From: a virus
Reading direction: 5' to 3' (one strand)
Virus record (IMG/VR): IMGVR_UViG_3300021976_000069
Location: 1-25,292 of that record
DNA: 25,292 nt
Under the pieces are notes generated by a model. That model was given only the letters and a program-made list of their open reading frames with translations, had not been told where the DNA came from and made no database searches. The position numbers and the translations under genes were made by a program. Shown in pieces: positions 1 through 7,138 of this stretch (position 1 is its first letter; the number at the start of each line of letters is the position of its first letter).

Positions 1-1
1 G

Positions 2-73
2 AACGCGGCGGGCTGGATGCGGCTGTGTTCTCGGTGCTGGCCCGCTGCGGCGCGTTCAGAGGTGCCGGCGTGA
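2..73 (+). CDS. 3' end of an upstream gene (partial, unknown)
   Basis: An open frame enters from the left edge and stops at TGA 71-73, overlapping the GTG start at 70 by 4 bp, exactly as at most later junctions. Only 23 residues are visible. They include a CSRC pair and end in SEVPA, close to the GEVPA end of the next protein. No function can be assigned. The overlap is the main reason to believe it is coding. Confidence 0.4.
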   Translation, partial: NAAGWMRLCSRCWPAAARSEVPA

Positions 74-465
74 GCACGTCGACGAGCAGCGAGTGGTCCA
101 TCGGACCTGCCGGACAGCGCTACGCGGTGCTCGGCGAGGAGGGCGACGAGCTGGTGATGATCGTCGGGCACGGGTTCGCAGACGACGACGTCGACGCCGT
201 GATCCGCCACGCCGGGTTCGACGACGACGGTGGCGGTGACCTCAACCGGTCCGAGACGTGGGGGCGTGAACGCCGCGACTGCCCGCGCCACCGGTGGTTG
301 CCGCGATGGTTCCGGCACCTCCTGATCACGTGGGCACGCAACAGCAGGCGGTTGCCGCCGTTGGTGGGCCGCATCGAGGGCTGCTTCAACTGCGTACACG
401 TTGATCACCACCGATTCTGTGGTGGCTGCGGCTGGTGCGCCGGTACGGGCGAGGTGCCGGCGTGA
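70..465 (+). CDS. hypothetical protein with C-terminal Cys/His cluster
   Basis: This 131-residue protein is not recognised. The GTG at 70 is chosen because it overlaps the upstream stop by 4 bp and follows a GAGG stretch; the frame is open further upstream. The N-terminal half is acidic (runs of Asp near residues 35-58), the middle is rich in Trp and Arg, and the C-terminus has a dense cluster, CFNC followed by VHVDHH, FCGGC and WC, that could bind zinc. The gene lies exactly between two copies of a 15-bp sequence (59-73 and 451-465), which are also its start and stop junctions. It leads the operon visible here, upstream of recombination genes, so a DNA-metabolism accessory role is possible but unproven. 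Confidence 0.6.
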   Translation: MSTSTSSEWSIGPAGQRYAVLGEEGDELVMIVGHGFADDDVDAVIRHAGFDDDGGGDLNRSETWGRERRDCPRHRWLPRWFRHLLITWARNSRRLPPLVGRIEGCFNCVHVDHHRFCGGCGWCAGTGEVPA

Positions 466-1040
466 CCACAGAGGACGACCTGGTGTTGCGCGCTGCGGCG
501 TTGAAGGCGATCAGCGACTACACAGCGGCCCGCTACAAGGATGCCCGCGACGAGCTGGCGAAGACGATGGGCCGCGGCGACCGCAAGATCGCCCGCTCCC
601 CGCTCGACGACACGTCGAAGCTCGGTGCCGTCTACGTGACCGACCCCAAGCCGCAGGCCCTGATCACCGACCAGCAGGCGCTAACGGACTGGATGGTGGA
701 GCACTACCCGGACGCCACCGAAACCGGCTACGAGATCGCCGGCTCCGACGCCGAGGTCATCGCCGTCCTGTTCGAACACGCACCCGAACTGCTGCGCAGG
801 GTGCGGCGCGTCAACGCCGACCACATGCGCGAGCTCCGCGCCGGCGCGGTCTCCCTCGGCACCCCGATCGGACCCGGTGGCGAGGTCGACATCCCCGGCA
901 TCGAGGTCCACCGCCCCGACGGGGTCGTCACCTGCCGCCCGGACGACGAGGCGATGCACGCCGTGGTCGCCCTGTTCAAGGCCGGCCGTCTGCAGCTGGA
1001 CGGCACCGTGCTCCCCGCGATCGAGGATGGTGCCGCGTGA
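462..1040 (+). CDS. conserved-looking phage protein upstream of Rad52-like gene
   Basis: A 192-residue, mostly soluble and acidic protein. GTG 462 overlaps the upstream TGA (463-465); an in-frame ATG at 435 would lengthen it by 9 residues but lacks that coupling. The first 70 residues look helical and charged (DELAKTMGRGDRKIARS), followed by a tract that could form beta structure (VYVTDPKPQALITD). I see no catalytic motif. The stop overlaps the start of the Rad52-like annealing gene. In many phages the partner of an annealing protein is an exonuclease, but no nuclease signature (for example D-E-x-K) is visible, so partnership is only a positional inference. Confidence 0.8.
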   Translation: MTTEDDLVLRAAALKAISDYTAARYKDARDELAKTMGRGDRKIARSPLDDTSKLGAVYVTDPKPQALITDQQALTDWMVEHYPDATETGYEIAGSDAEVIAVLFEHAPELLRRVRRVNADHMRELRAGAVSLGTPIGPGGEVDIPGIEVHRPDGVVTCRPDDEAMHAVVALFKAGRLQLDGTVLPAIEDGAA

Positions 1041-1723
1041 CGGACTTCGACAAGCTGACCGCGCTGCGAGCCCCGTTCGCCGCCGAGCAGGTCGGGCACC
1101 TCCCGAAGGTCACCTGCGGCGACTGCTCGCAGCGGTCGTGCAGCAAGCACCAGCGGAGGAAGTGCCGCACCTGCAGCGCGTTCATCTCTACTCAGCACGT
1201 CCACATCGACTTCGTTGGCCACGCGCACGTCACCGAGCGGCTCCTCGAGGTCGATCCACTGTGGACGTGGGAGCCGGTCGCGTTCCACTCCGGCACCGGG
1301 CTGCCTGCGCTCGACGACGGCAACGGCCTGTGGATCCGGCTCACGGTCGGCGGCATGACCCGCTTCGGCTACGGACACGCCGCCGGCAAACGCGGCGGCG
1401 ACGCGATGAAGGAAACCATCGGCGACGCCATCCGCAACGCCGCGATGCGGTTCGGGGTCGCGCTGGACTTGTGGAAGAAGGACACCCCCGCGCCGGTCGC
1501 CGACGAACCACGCGAACCGGACCAGCCGCAGTCCCCGGAGGACCGCGCCGCCGAGCTCCGCGGTCAGATCATGACGCTGTCCAAGCGGGCCGGCCGCGGG
1601 AAGCCGGAGGAGGCCGCCGAGGACTTCACGCTGTGGTCGCAGGGCAAGGACATCAGGCAGGCGTCGGTGGCGGTCCTCGCCGAGTACAAGGACCACCTGC
1701 AGCGGCAGGGCGGTGCCTCATGA
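1037..1723 (+). CDS. Rad52/Rad22-like single-strand annealing protein with Zn knuckle
   Basis: A 228-residue protein starting at GTG 1037, which overlaps the previous stop. The stretch at residues 125-146 (KETIGDAIRNAAMRFGVALD and following LW) matches the conserved helix of the Rad52/22 superfamily, where K-x-x-x-x-D-A-x-x-x-A-x-x-x-F-G is the hallmark. Upstream of it, GLWIRLTVGG and TRFGYGH resemble the beta-sheet core. Between residues 27 and 46 is a Cys-rich insert (C27, C30, C35, C43, C46 and H38) that probably binds zinc and is not part of the classical fold. Residues 150-175 form a Pro/Glu-rich linker before a basic helical tail. Expected role: pairing of complementary ssDNA during phage recombination or replication. 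It is followed with 4-bp overlap by a coiled-coil protein and then a methyltransferase. Confidence 0.75.
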   Translation: MTDFDKLTALRAPFAAEQVGHLPKVTCGDCSQRSCSKHQRRKCRTCSAFISTQHVHIDFVGHAHVTERLLEVDPLWTWEPVAFHSGTGLPALDDGNGLWIRLTVGGMTRFGYGHAAGKRGGDAMKETIGDAIRNAAMRFGVALDLWKKDTPAPVADEPREPDQPQSPEDRAAELRGQIMTLSKRAGRGKPEEAAEDFTLWSQGKDIRQASVAVLAEYKDHLQRQGGAS

Positions 1724-2079
1724 GCGACGTCGTCCTCAACCCGGCGGACCTGGAGCGGCACATTCAGGAGATCTCCCGCCGTATCCACGATGGCGTGAAG
1801 GTCGTCACCGCCGCCGAGCGCGACGCCCGCGAGAAGCGCCGGCTCTACGACCGGGCGTTCGCACTCGCGTACCAGGCGTACGACGGGCCAGCGCACGAGA
1901 AGAAGTACGGCGCCGAGGTTGCCACCACCGAGGAGCGGGCTGCGGCGGAGATCGCTGAGGTCGCGTTCCGGCACGCCGAGCGCACCGCCCGCGCGCTGGA
2001 GAACGAGCTGCGCGCGACGCAGTCCATCGGAGCCTCGATCCGCGCCATGTACGCCGGGGAGCGGGGGTTCGGCGGATGA
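1720..2079 (+). CDS. hypothetical coiled-coil protein
   Basis: A 119-residue protein from ATG 1720, overlapping the upstream TGA by 4 bp. Almost the whole chain is predicted-looking helix with heptad-like spacing of Leu/Ala/Ile among Glu/Arg (for example LERHIQEISRRIHDGVKVV near the N-terminus and AERTARALENELRA near residue 90). There are no Cys pairs and no membrane segment. It sits between the annealing protein and the C5 methyltransferase, with translational coupling on both sides. The function is unknown; a small structural or DNA-binding adaptor is possible. Confidence 0.8.
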   Translation: MSDVVLNPADLERHIQEISRRIHDGVKVVTAAERDAREKRRLYDRAFALAYQAYDGPAHEKKYGAEVATTEERAAAEIAEVAFRHAERTARALENELRATQSIGASIRAMYAGERGFGG

Positions 2080-3224
2080 GCGACCTCGTGCTGGAGAGCT
2101 TCGCGGGACCGGGCGGCTGGTCCGAGGGGCTGCGCCTCGCCGGGTTCCAGGGCCGCGCGGTCGGTGTCGAGCATGACCTGGCGGCGTGCCGCACCGCGAT
2201 GGCGGCCGGCCACCAACGGATTCAGGCGGACGCCGCGTCGTTCCCGCTCGCGCACATGGCCGGCAAGGTCGACGGGCTGATCCAGTCCCCGCCGTGCCAA
2301 GCCTGGTCCAACGCCGGCGACCAGCTCGGCAAGCTGGACCAGCCGCGGGTGTTCGAGCGGATCGCCGCGTTCGACGCGCGCCGCCCGGCGCCGGTGGTGC
2401 AGTGGGCCGACCCGCGGTCCCACCTGACGGCCGAGCCGATGCGGTGGGCGGTCGCGCTCCGGCCGCGGTGGATCGCGCTGGAGCAGGTGCCGCCGGTGCT
2501 GCCGCTGTGGCAGTTCATCGGCGAGCGGCTCCGCGAGCACGGGTATCGGGTGTGGTGCGGGATCTTGTCGGCGGAGCAGTACGGGGTTCCGCAGACCCGG
2601 CGCCGCGCGATCCTGCTGGCTCGCCGCGATGGGCGTCCGGTGGGCCCGCCGGTGCCGACGCACCAGGCGTACCGGGCCGGGCGCGCCCCCGTGGAGATGC
2701 CGGACCTGTTCGGTGAGCAGCTGCCGCCGCCGGTGTCGATGGCCGAGGCGCTCGGCTGGGCTGGCGCGGATCGGCCCGCGCGCACGGTCTGCGGGGACCG
2801 TTCGCCGAGGTGGGCCTACGGCCAGGGCAACAGCTACGCCACCGGCTGGACGTTGGCCGACGTGGTGATGACCAACGGCGGCGACCGGTCGATCGAGGAC
2901 CCGTCGCTCACCATCACCGCCAGCCTCGACAACGGCAACATGCGCTGGACCGCAGGCCGGCCGGCCACCAAGGTGTGCGGCGACGCCCGCCTTGCCCCAC
3001 CCGGCCACCGCGACCGCGAGGGCGGGGAGCGCCAGTTCGGTGAGGACACCGTGCGGGTCACCGTGCAGGAAGCCGCCGTGTTGCAGAGCTTCCGCCCGGA
3101 CTACCCGTGGTACGGCACGAAGTCGGAGAAGTACTCCCAAGTGGGTAACGCCGTCCCGCCGCTGCTCGCGGCCGCTGTGCTCCGCCAGTTCGTGGACACC
3201 TCGGCCGGGGAGGTGGCGGCGTGA
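2076..3224 (+). CDS. DNA (cytosine-5) methyltransferase
   Basis: A 382-residue protein with the ordered motifs of C5-cytosine methyltransferases. Motif I is FAGPGG at 9-14 (SAM binding), motif IV is PPCQ at 72-75 with catalytic Cys74, motif VI is EQV at 136-138, motif VIII is QTRRR at 173-177, motif IX is near EAAVLQSF, and motif X is QVGNAVPP at 355-362. It would transfer a methyl group from SAM to C5 of cytosine in a specific site, most likely protecting phage DNA from host restriction. No partner endonuclease is recognisable next to it, so it looks like an orphan enzyme. The oddity is motif VI: the usual Asn of ENV is Gln here. The region between motifs VIII and IX (about residues 185-320) should be the target-recognition domain. 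ATG 2076 overlaps the preceding TGA. Confidence 0.93.
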   Translation: MSDLVLESFAGPGGWSEGLRLAGFQGRAVGVEHDLAACRTAMAAGHQRIQADAASFPLAHMAGKVDGLIQSPPCQAWSNAGDQLGKLDQPRVFERIAAFDARRPAPVVQWADPRSHLTAEPMRWAVALRPRWIALEQVPPVLPLWQFIGERLREHGYRVWCGILSAEQYGVPQTRRRAILLARRDGRPVGPPVPTHQAYRAGRAPVEMPDLFGEQLPPPVSMAEALGWAGADRPARTVCGDRSPRWAYGQGNSYATGWTLADVVMTNGGDRSIEDPSLTITASLDNGNMRWTAGRPATKVCGDARLAPPGHRDREGGERQFGEDTVRVTVQEAAVLQSFRPDYPWYGTKSEKYSQVGNAVPPLLAAAVLRQFVDTSAGEVAA

Positions 3225-3445
3225 TCGGTCTCGTTCTGGATCCCGTGACCCTACCGCTCAGGTCGGTGTCCCTGCACCCGAAGCACTGCCCGCTGTGCCG
3301 GTCGTCGCAGTCGATGTCGGTGCGGCGGCCGGGGATCTCGGTGGTCCTCACCATCGACTGTCCACAGTGCACAGATGGCGCAGGGTTGTTGCGGCTGCTC
3401 GGCATGTGGGAGCGACCCACCCCAACCACAGGAGGTGCGGCGTGA
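3221..3445 (+). CDS. small zinc-ribbon protein
   Basis: A 74-residue protein from GTG 3221, overlapping the methyltransferase stop by 4 bp. Two Cys pairs, CPLC (near residue 23) and CPQC (near residue 47), are spaced as in a zinc ribbon. Between them are polar and beta-prone residues. The C-terminus ends TTGGAA, the recurrent junction tail described in the findings. The function is unknown; zinc ribbons of this size often bind nucleic acid or other proteins. Confidence 0.75.
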   Translation: MIGLVLDPVTLPLRSVSLHPKHCPLCRSSQSMSVRRPGISVVLTIDCPQCTDGAGLLRLLGMWERPTPTTGGAA

Positions 3446-4965
3446 CGACGTACGCGGAGTTCCTCGCGCGGAAGACGCGGAAGGCGGAGTCGGCCGGTCA
3501 TCGTGTCGAGCTTGGCGAGGTGCACTCGACGCTGCATCCGTGGCAGCGGGAGATCGTGCGGTGGGCGGTCGGCGCGGGCCGGGCGGCGATCTGGGCTGAC
3601 ACCGGGCTCGGGAAGACGCTGATGCAACTGGAGTGGGCGCGGCTGTCCGGGAAGGTCGCGCTTGTGGTGGCGCCTCTCGCAGTGTGCCAGCAGACCGTGC
3701 GGGAAGCCGGCGAGAAGCTCGGCGCCGAGGTGCGATACGTCCGCGACGGCGCCGACGTCACCGGGCCGGGGGTATGGGTCACGAACTACGAGATGGTGGA
3801 CCGGTTCGACCCGGCAGCGTTGGACGCGGTGGTGCTCGACGAGGCGTCCATCCTGAAGCAGTCCGACGGGAAAACGCGCACCAAGCTGATCCAGCACTTC
3901 GCCACGGTGCCGCGCCGGTTGGCGTGCACGGCGACGCCGGCGCCGAACGACAGCGAAGAACTTACCAACCAGGCCGAGTTCCTTGGTGTCACGACCCGGC
4001 GGGAGATGCTCGCCGCCTACTTCGTGCACGACTCCGACGGGTGGCGGCCGAAGAAGCACGCCCGCGGCCCGATGTACCGGTGGATGGCGGAGTGGGCGAT
4101 CGCGCTGCGCCGCCCATCGGACCTCGGCTACCCCGACGACGGGTATGCCCTGCCGCCGTTGGAGATCGTGCCGCACCTGCTGCCGGTCGAGGTCACGGTC
4201 GACGGCCAGTTGTTCGGCGCGGACCTCGGCGGTGTCGGCGGCCGGGCGAAGGTGCGGAAGGCGACGCTGGAACCGCGGTGCGAGCACGCCGCCCGACTGG
4301 TTGCCGCCGAGCCAGCTGAGCCGTGGCTGCTGTGGTGTGGCACCAACGACGAGGCGGATCTGCTCGCGAAGCTGATCCCCGACGCGGTCAACATCCACGG
4401 CTCGCTGTCCCCGGAGGACAAGGCCGCCGGTCTGCTCGGGTTCGCCGACGGCTCGGTGCGGCACCTCATCACCAAACCGAAGATCGCGTCGTTCGGGATG
4501 AACTGGCAGCGGTGCGCCCGCATGGCGTTCGTCGGGCTGTCCGACAGCTTCGAGCAGTACTACCAGGGGATCCGCCGGTGCTGGCGTTACGGCCAGACCC
4601 GCCCGGTGCGCGCACACGTGGTGCTCACCGAGGTTGAGGCGCCGATCGCGGAGAACATCGCCCGCAAGGAGCGGGAAAGCCATCGCCATCAACGAGGCGC
4701 TCGTCGCCGAGATGCGCAGATCAAACCACATGGAGCGCGGCATGAGCGACCTGTACGTGACCGACGACGCCCACGGCAACGGCTGGCACCTGATGTTGGG
4801 CGACGCGTGCGAGAGGCTCGCCGAACTCGACGAGTCCACGGTGGACCTATCGCTGTGCTCGCCGCCGTTCGCGTCGCTGTACACCTACAGCCCGTCGCCA
4901 CGCGACCTCGGCAACTCGACGTCACGGCAAGAGTTCTTCGATCACTATGCGTTCATCATCCGTGA
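3442..4965 (+). CDS. SNF2/DEAD-like helicase, C-terminus frameshifted
   Basis: The open frame gives 507 residues from GTG 3442. Superfamily 2 motifs are complete: TGLGKT at 54-59 (Walker A), VALVVAP (Ia), DEAS at 133-136 (II), TATPAPND at 163-170 (III), ITKPKIASFGMNW (V) and QGIRRCWRYGQ at 375-385 (VI). This is the compact SNF2-type helicase often found in phage replication modules; it should translocate on DNA using ATP. After residue 412 (KERE) the sequence becomes Arg/His-rich and no longer protein-like, while the +1 frame gives a natural helical continuation (AIAINEALVAEMRRS) that reads without a stop into the next methyltransferase. The last 95 residues are therefore probably out of frame. 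The catalytic core is intact either way. The literal stop is used here. Confidence 0.85.
   Translation: MTTYAEFLARKTRKAESAGHRVELGEVHSTLHPWQREIVRWAVGAGRAAIWADTGLGKTLMQLEWARLSGKVALVVAPLAVCQQTVREAGEKLGAEVRYVRDGADVTGPGVWVTNYEMVDRFDPAALDAVVLDEASILKQSDGKTRTKLIQHFATVPRRLACTATPAPNDSEELTNQAEFLGVTTRREMLAAYFVHDSDGWRPKKHARGPMYRWMAEWAIALRRPSDLGYPDDGYALPPLEIVPHLLPVEVTVDGQLFGADLGGVGGRAKVRKATLEPRCEHAARLVAAEPAEPWLLWCGTNDEADLLAKLIPDAVNIHGSLSPEDKAAGLLGFADGSVRHLITKPKIASFGMNWQRCARMAFVGLSDSFEQYYQGIRRCWRYGQTRPVRAHVVLTEVEAPIAENIARKERESHRHQRGARRRDAQIKPHGARHERPVRDRRRPRQRLAPDVGRRVREARRTRRVHGGPIAVLAAVRVAVHLQPVATRPRQLDVTARVLRSLCVHHP
4672..4680 (+). other. probable +1 frameshift site between helicase and methyltransferase
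   Basis: The bases cgggaaagc lie where helicase-like sequence moves from the frame of GTG 3442 to the frame of the next gene. Removing one A of the AAA run makes the helicase continue as AIAINEALVAEMRRS and fuse in frame to the methyltransferase (about 732 residues in total). It could be a real one-base insertion, a sequencing or assembly error, or programmed +1 shifting. The heptamer GGGAAAG is not in the phase needed for a classical -1 slip. Confidence 0.6.
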
Positions 4966-5638
4966 GCAGCTGAGGGTCACGAAGCCGGGCCGGCACGCGG
5001 TGATCCACGTGCAGCAGATCACCACCACCAAGTCCGTGCACGGCGTGGTGGGGTTGACCGACTTCCGCGGCGAGGTGATCCGCGCGTTCATCGACGCCGG
5101 GTGGATCTTCCACGGCGAGGTCACGATCGACAAATGCCCGCAGGCGCAGGCCATCCGCACCAAGGCGCAAGCCCTGATGTTCGTCCAGCTGGAACGGGAC
5201 AGCTCGAAGTCCCGGCCGGCGCTCGCCGACTACCTGCTGATCTTCCGCAAGCCTGGCGAGAACGCCGTGCCGGTGTCACCGGAGGTCACCCGCGACGAGT
5301 GGATCGAGTGGGCCCGTCCGGTCTGGTACGGCATCAAGGAGACCAACACCCTCAACGTGCGGGTGGCGCGCGACAACGACGATGAGCGGCACATCGCGCC
5401 GCTGCAGCTCGACCTCATCGAGCGTTCTGTCCGGCTGTGGTCCAACCGCGGCGAACTCGTGCTGTCCCCGTTCGCCGGCATCGGGTCGGAGGGCTACGTC
5501 GCGGTGCAGCACGGCCGCCGGTTCGTCGGTGTCGAGCTGAAGGCGTCGTACTGGCGGACCGCGGTCACCAACCTGAAGACGGCTGAGCACGCTGTCGACG
5601 AGCCGTCGCTGTTCGACGACACCGGCGGTGCGGCATGA
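4742..5638 (+). CDS. site-specific DNA methyltransferase (N4-cytosine/N6-adenine type)
   Basis: A 298-residue protein with its own start: ATG 4742 has GGAG at 4732-4735 with 6-nt spacing, even though the frame is open back through the helicase end. Motif IV is SPPF at 40-43 in DLSLCSPPF, and motif I is SPFAGIGSEG at 242-251, followed by FVGVELKASYW. Catalytic motif before SAM motif is the beta-class order of amino-methyltransferases. It should methylate the exocyclic amine of adenine or cytosine; SPPF does not settle which. The partner context is a helicase upstream and an HNH protein downstream (4-bp overlap, start at 5635). It probably modifies phage DNA against restriction, or couples methylation to replication. 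Confidence 0.9.
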   Translation: MSDLYVTDDAHGNGWHLMLGDACERLAELDESTVDLSLCSPPFASLYTYSPSPRDLGNSTSRQEFFDHYAFIIREQLRVTKPGRHAVIHVQQITTTKSVHGVVGLTDFRGEVIRAFIDAGWIFHGEVTIDKCPQAQAIRTKAQALMFVQLERDSSKSRPALADYLLIFRKPGENAVPVSPEVTRDEWIEWARPVWYGIKETNTLNVRVARDNDDERHIAPLQLDLIERSVRLWSNRGELVLSPFAGIGSEGYVAVQHGRRFVGVELKASYWRTAVTNLKTAEHAVDEPSLFDDTGGAA

Positions 5639-6156
5639 CCCGCTTCGTGGAGGGCGACCGCCTGGACGACGCGACGCAGCTGATCGTGGATCACTCGTGG
5701 CAGGCGGCGATGCCGAACCTGTCGGCGGACCAGCTCGCCGAGCTGTTGCCGGTGTTGTTGCCGTGGTACCGCGAGGAACTCGCCCGCCCGAAGGCGAAGC
5801 CGTCAGTACGTCGGCCGGCGCCGAAGGTGGACCGCGGGTCGCAGCAGTCCGCCCGCGCGCTTGTTGCCGCCCGCTCAGGCGGGCTGTGCGAGGTGTGCTC
5901 GATCGCCGCGGCGCGGGAGTGGCACCACCGCAAGAACCGGTCCCAGGGCGGTCGCTGGTCGGCGGCGAACGGGCTGTACGTCTGCACCCCGGACCACGCG
6001 TGGATCACCGAGCACCCGGAGCAGGCGCGCCGGAACGGCTGGGCGGTGCCGGGCTCGGCGGACCCTGCGGAGGTCCCGGTGCTACGCCGCGGCCTGCTGG
6101 TGATGTTGGACGACGAGGGCGGCGTGTCCGCTGTGGAGGAGGGTGGTGCTGCGTGA
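5635..6156 (+). CDS. HNH-family endonuclease-like protein
   Basis: A 173-residue protein from ATG 5635, overlapping the methyltransferase stop. Residues 1-80 are helical and without a recognisable domain. Residues 80-125 form an HNH fold: CEVC at 85-88, EWHHRKNRSQGG with H97/H98, NGLYVC with N112 and C117, and DH at 120-121. The HH-x-x-x-R-S-x-GG spacing is typical of HNH proteins with a zinc site. It may nick or cut DNA; a role in recombination or in processing replicating DNA is inferred from its neighbours. It is one of three HNH proteins in the window, and the three are not close to each other in sequence. Confidence 0.82.
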   Translation: MTRFVEGDRLDDATQLIVDHSWQAAMPNLSADQLAELLPVLLPWYREELARPKAKPSVRRPAPKVDRGSQQSARALVAARSGGLCEVCSIAAAREWHHRKNRSQGGRWSAANGLYVCTPDHAWITEHPEQARRNGWAVPGSADPAEVPVLRRGLLVMLDDEGGVSAVEEGGAA

Positions 6157-6782
6157 TGAAGTGGCAGATCGAACCGATGCCGTCGTGGCCGTACCCGGAG
6201 ACGAAGGGACGTCGGAACTCGACGTTCACCGCCGGTTGGTCGGCGACCATGGACCTGCTGGACCGCGAGTTGGATCACCTGCGTGTGGTCGGGGCGGTCG
6301 CCGTGCGGGTGGTCGGCTCGCCGGCCGACGTCCGGCGCGACGGGATGCTCCGCGCAACCGCGCGCCTGCAGCATCCCGGAGTGGCGGTGTCCTTCCAGTC
6401 CCGCCGGCACGGCGCACTCACCTACCCGTGCGACACGTTCACCGGCAGCTGGGGTGGCCTGTCCGACTGGCAGTCCAACGTCCGCGCGATCGCGCTCGGC
6501 TTGGAGGCGCTGCGGAAGGTCGAGCGGTACGGCATCGCCTCCCGCGGCGAGCAGTACGCCGGGTGGCGCGCGATCGGCACCGGCGCCGAGGACGCCTTCA
6601 CTGACCGGTCGGCCGCGCTGCAGTGGCTGCAGGACCTGGTTGGCGGGCTCGGCACCCTCCAGGACCTGCCGGCGCTGCTGAAGCGGGGCGCGGCGATCGC
6701 ACACCCAGACCGCAACGGCGACTCGACCCTGTGGAGCCGCTACGACGCCGCCCGCCAGAAGCTTCAGGGCGGTGCGTCATGA
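6156..6782 (+). CDS. J-domain (DnaJ-like) phage protein
   Basis: A 208-residue protein. ATG 6156 overlaps the upstream TGA by 1 base; a GTG at 6153 would add one residue. The C-terminus contains HPD at 183-185 within AIAHPDRNGDS, followed by a basic helix (RYDAARQKL), the hallmark and helix III of J-domains, which stimulate Hsp70 (DnaK) ATPase. The 120-residue N-terminal part (WPYPETKGRR, FTAGWSATMDLL, FQSRRHGALTY, SNVRAIALGLEAL) resembles a domain found with J-domains in actinobacterial phage proteins, and its role is unknown. It probably recruits host DnaK for replication-complex remodelling or folding. It ends LQGGAS, the junction-tail form. Confidence 0.8.
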   Translation: MKWQIEPMPSWPYPETKGRRNSTFTAGWSATMDLLDRELDHLRVVGAVAVRVVGSPADVRRDGMLRATARLQHPGVAVSFQSRRHGALTYPCDTFTGSWGGLSDWQSNVRAIALGLEALRKVERYGIASRGEQYAGWRAIGTGAEDAFTDRSAALQWLQDLVGGLGTLQDLPALLKRGAAIAHPDRNGDSTLWSRYDAARQKLQGGAS

Positions 6783-7138
6783 GCGCGGGCCAGGAGCAGA
6801 TGTTGCGGGCGGTGTGCGCCGGCATGGATCGAATCCGGGAGGCGGCTGGGGTCGGTCCGGAAGTGGAGATCGACGAGCTCGTCGACGAGGTGGGTCGGCT
6901 CGCGCAGGACGCCGAGCGGCTGCACTCGTGGGCCGGGCTGATGAACGTGCTGGACGAGCACTGGCCGGCCGAGGTGTTCCGAGGCCAGAGCAGGGACAGC
7001 GACCCCGGTCCGCGGATCGTGGCGCTCGTCCGTGCTGTGGACGTGGAGAGGGCGTCTCGCCAGGCGTGGGCCGCCGAGGCGATGCGGCTGCAGCAGGTCA
7101 TCGACGAGACCGTGGCGCGGCTGCGGGAGGCTCGGTGA
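6779..7138 (+). CDS. hypothetical helical acidic protein
   Basis: A 119-residue protein from ATG 6779, overlapping the J-domain gene by 4 bp. It is rich in Glu, Asp, Ala and Val and looks helical throughout (EVEIDELVDEVGRLAQDAER; VIDETVARLREAR). It has no Cys pairs, membrane segments or known catalytic motifs. It lies in the middle of the replication operon. The function is unknown. Confidence 0.75.
   Translation: MSAGQEQMLRAVCAGMDRIREAAGVGPEVEIDELVDEVGRLAQDAERLHSWAGLMNVLDEHWPAEVFRGQSRDSDPGPRIVALVRAVDVERASRQAWAAEAMRLQQVIDETVARLREAR

Noticed and set aside
4673-4679. GGGAAAG as a programmed -1 slippery heptamer
   Set aside because: The codon phase is wrong for XXY-YYZ slippage in the helicase frame, and the shift needed is +1.
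3058-4884. 608-residue open frame on the - strand opposite the helicase
   Set aside because: The + strand shows complete helicase motifs; the - strand product is Arg/His/Pro-rich without domains. It is a codon-bias shadow.
2076-6156. DISARM- or BREX-like defence island (methyltransferases plus SNF2 helicase plus HNH)
   Set aside because: None of the other core genes are present (PglZ, Lon-like, DrmB/DUF1998), and the genes are embedded in a phage replication operon with coupled translation.
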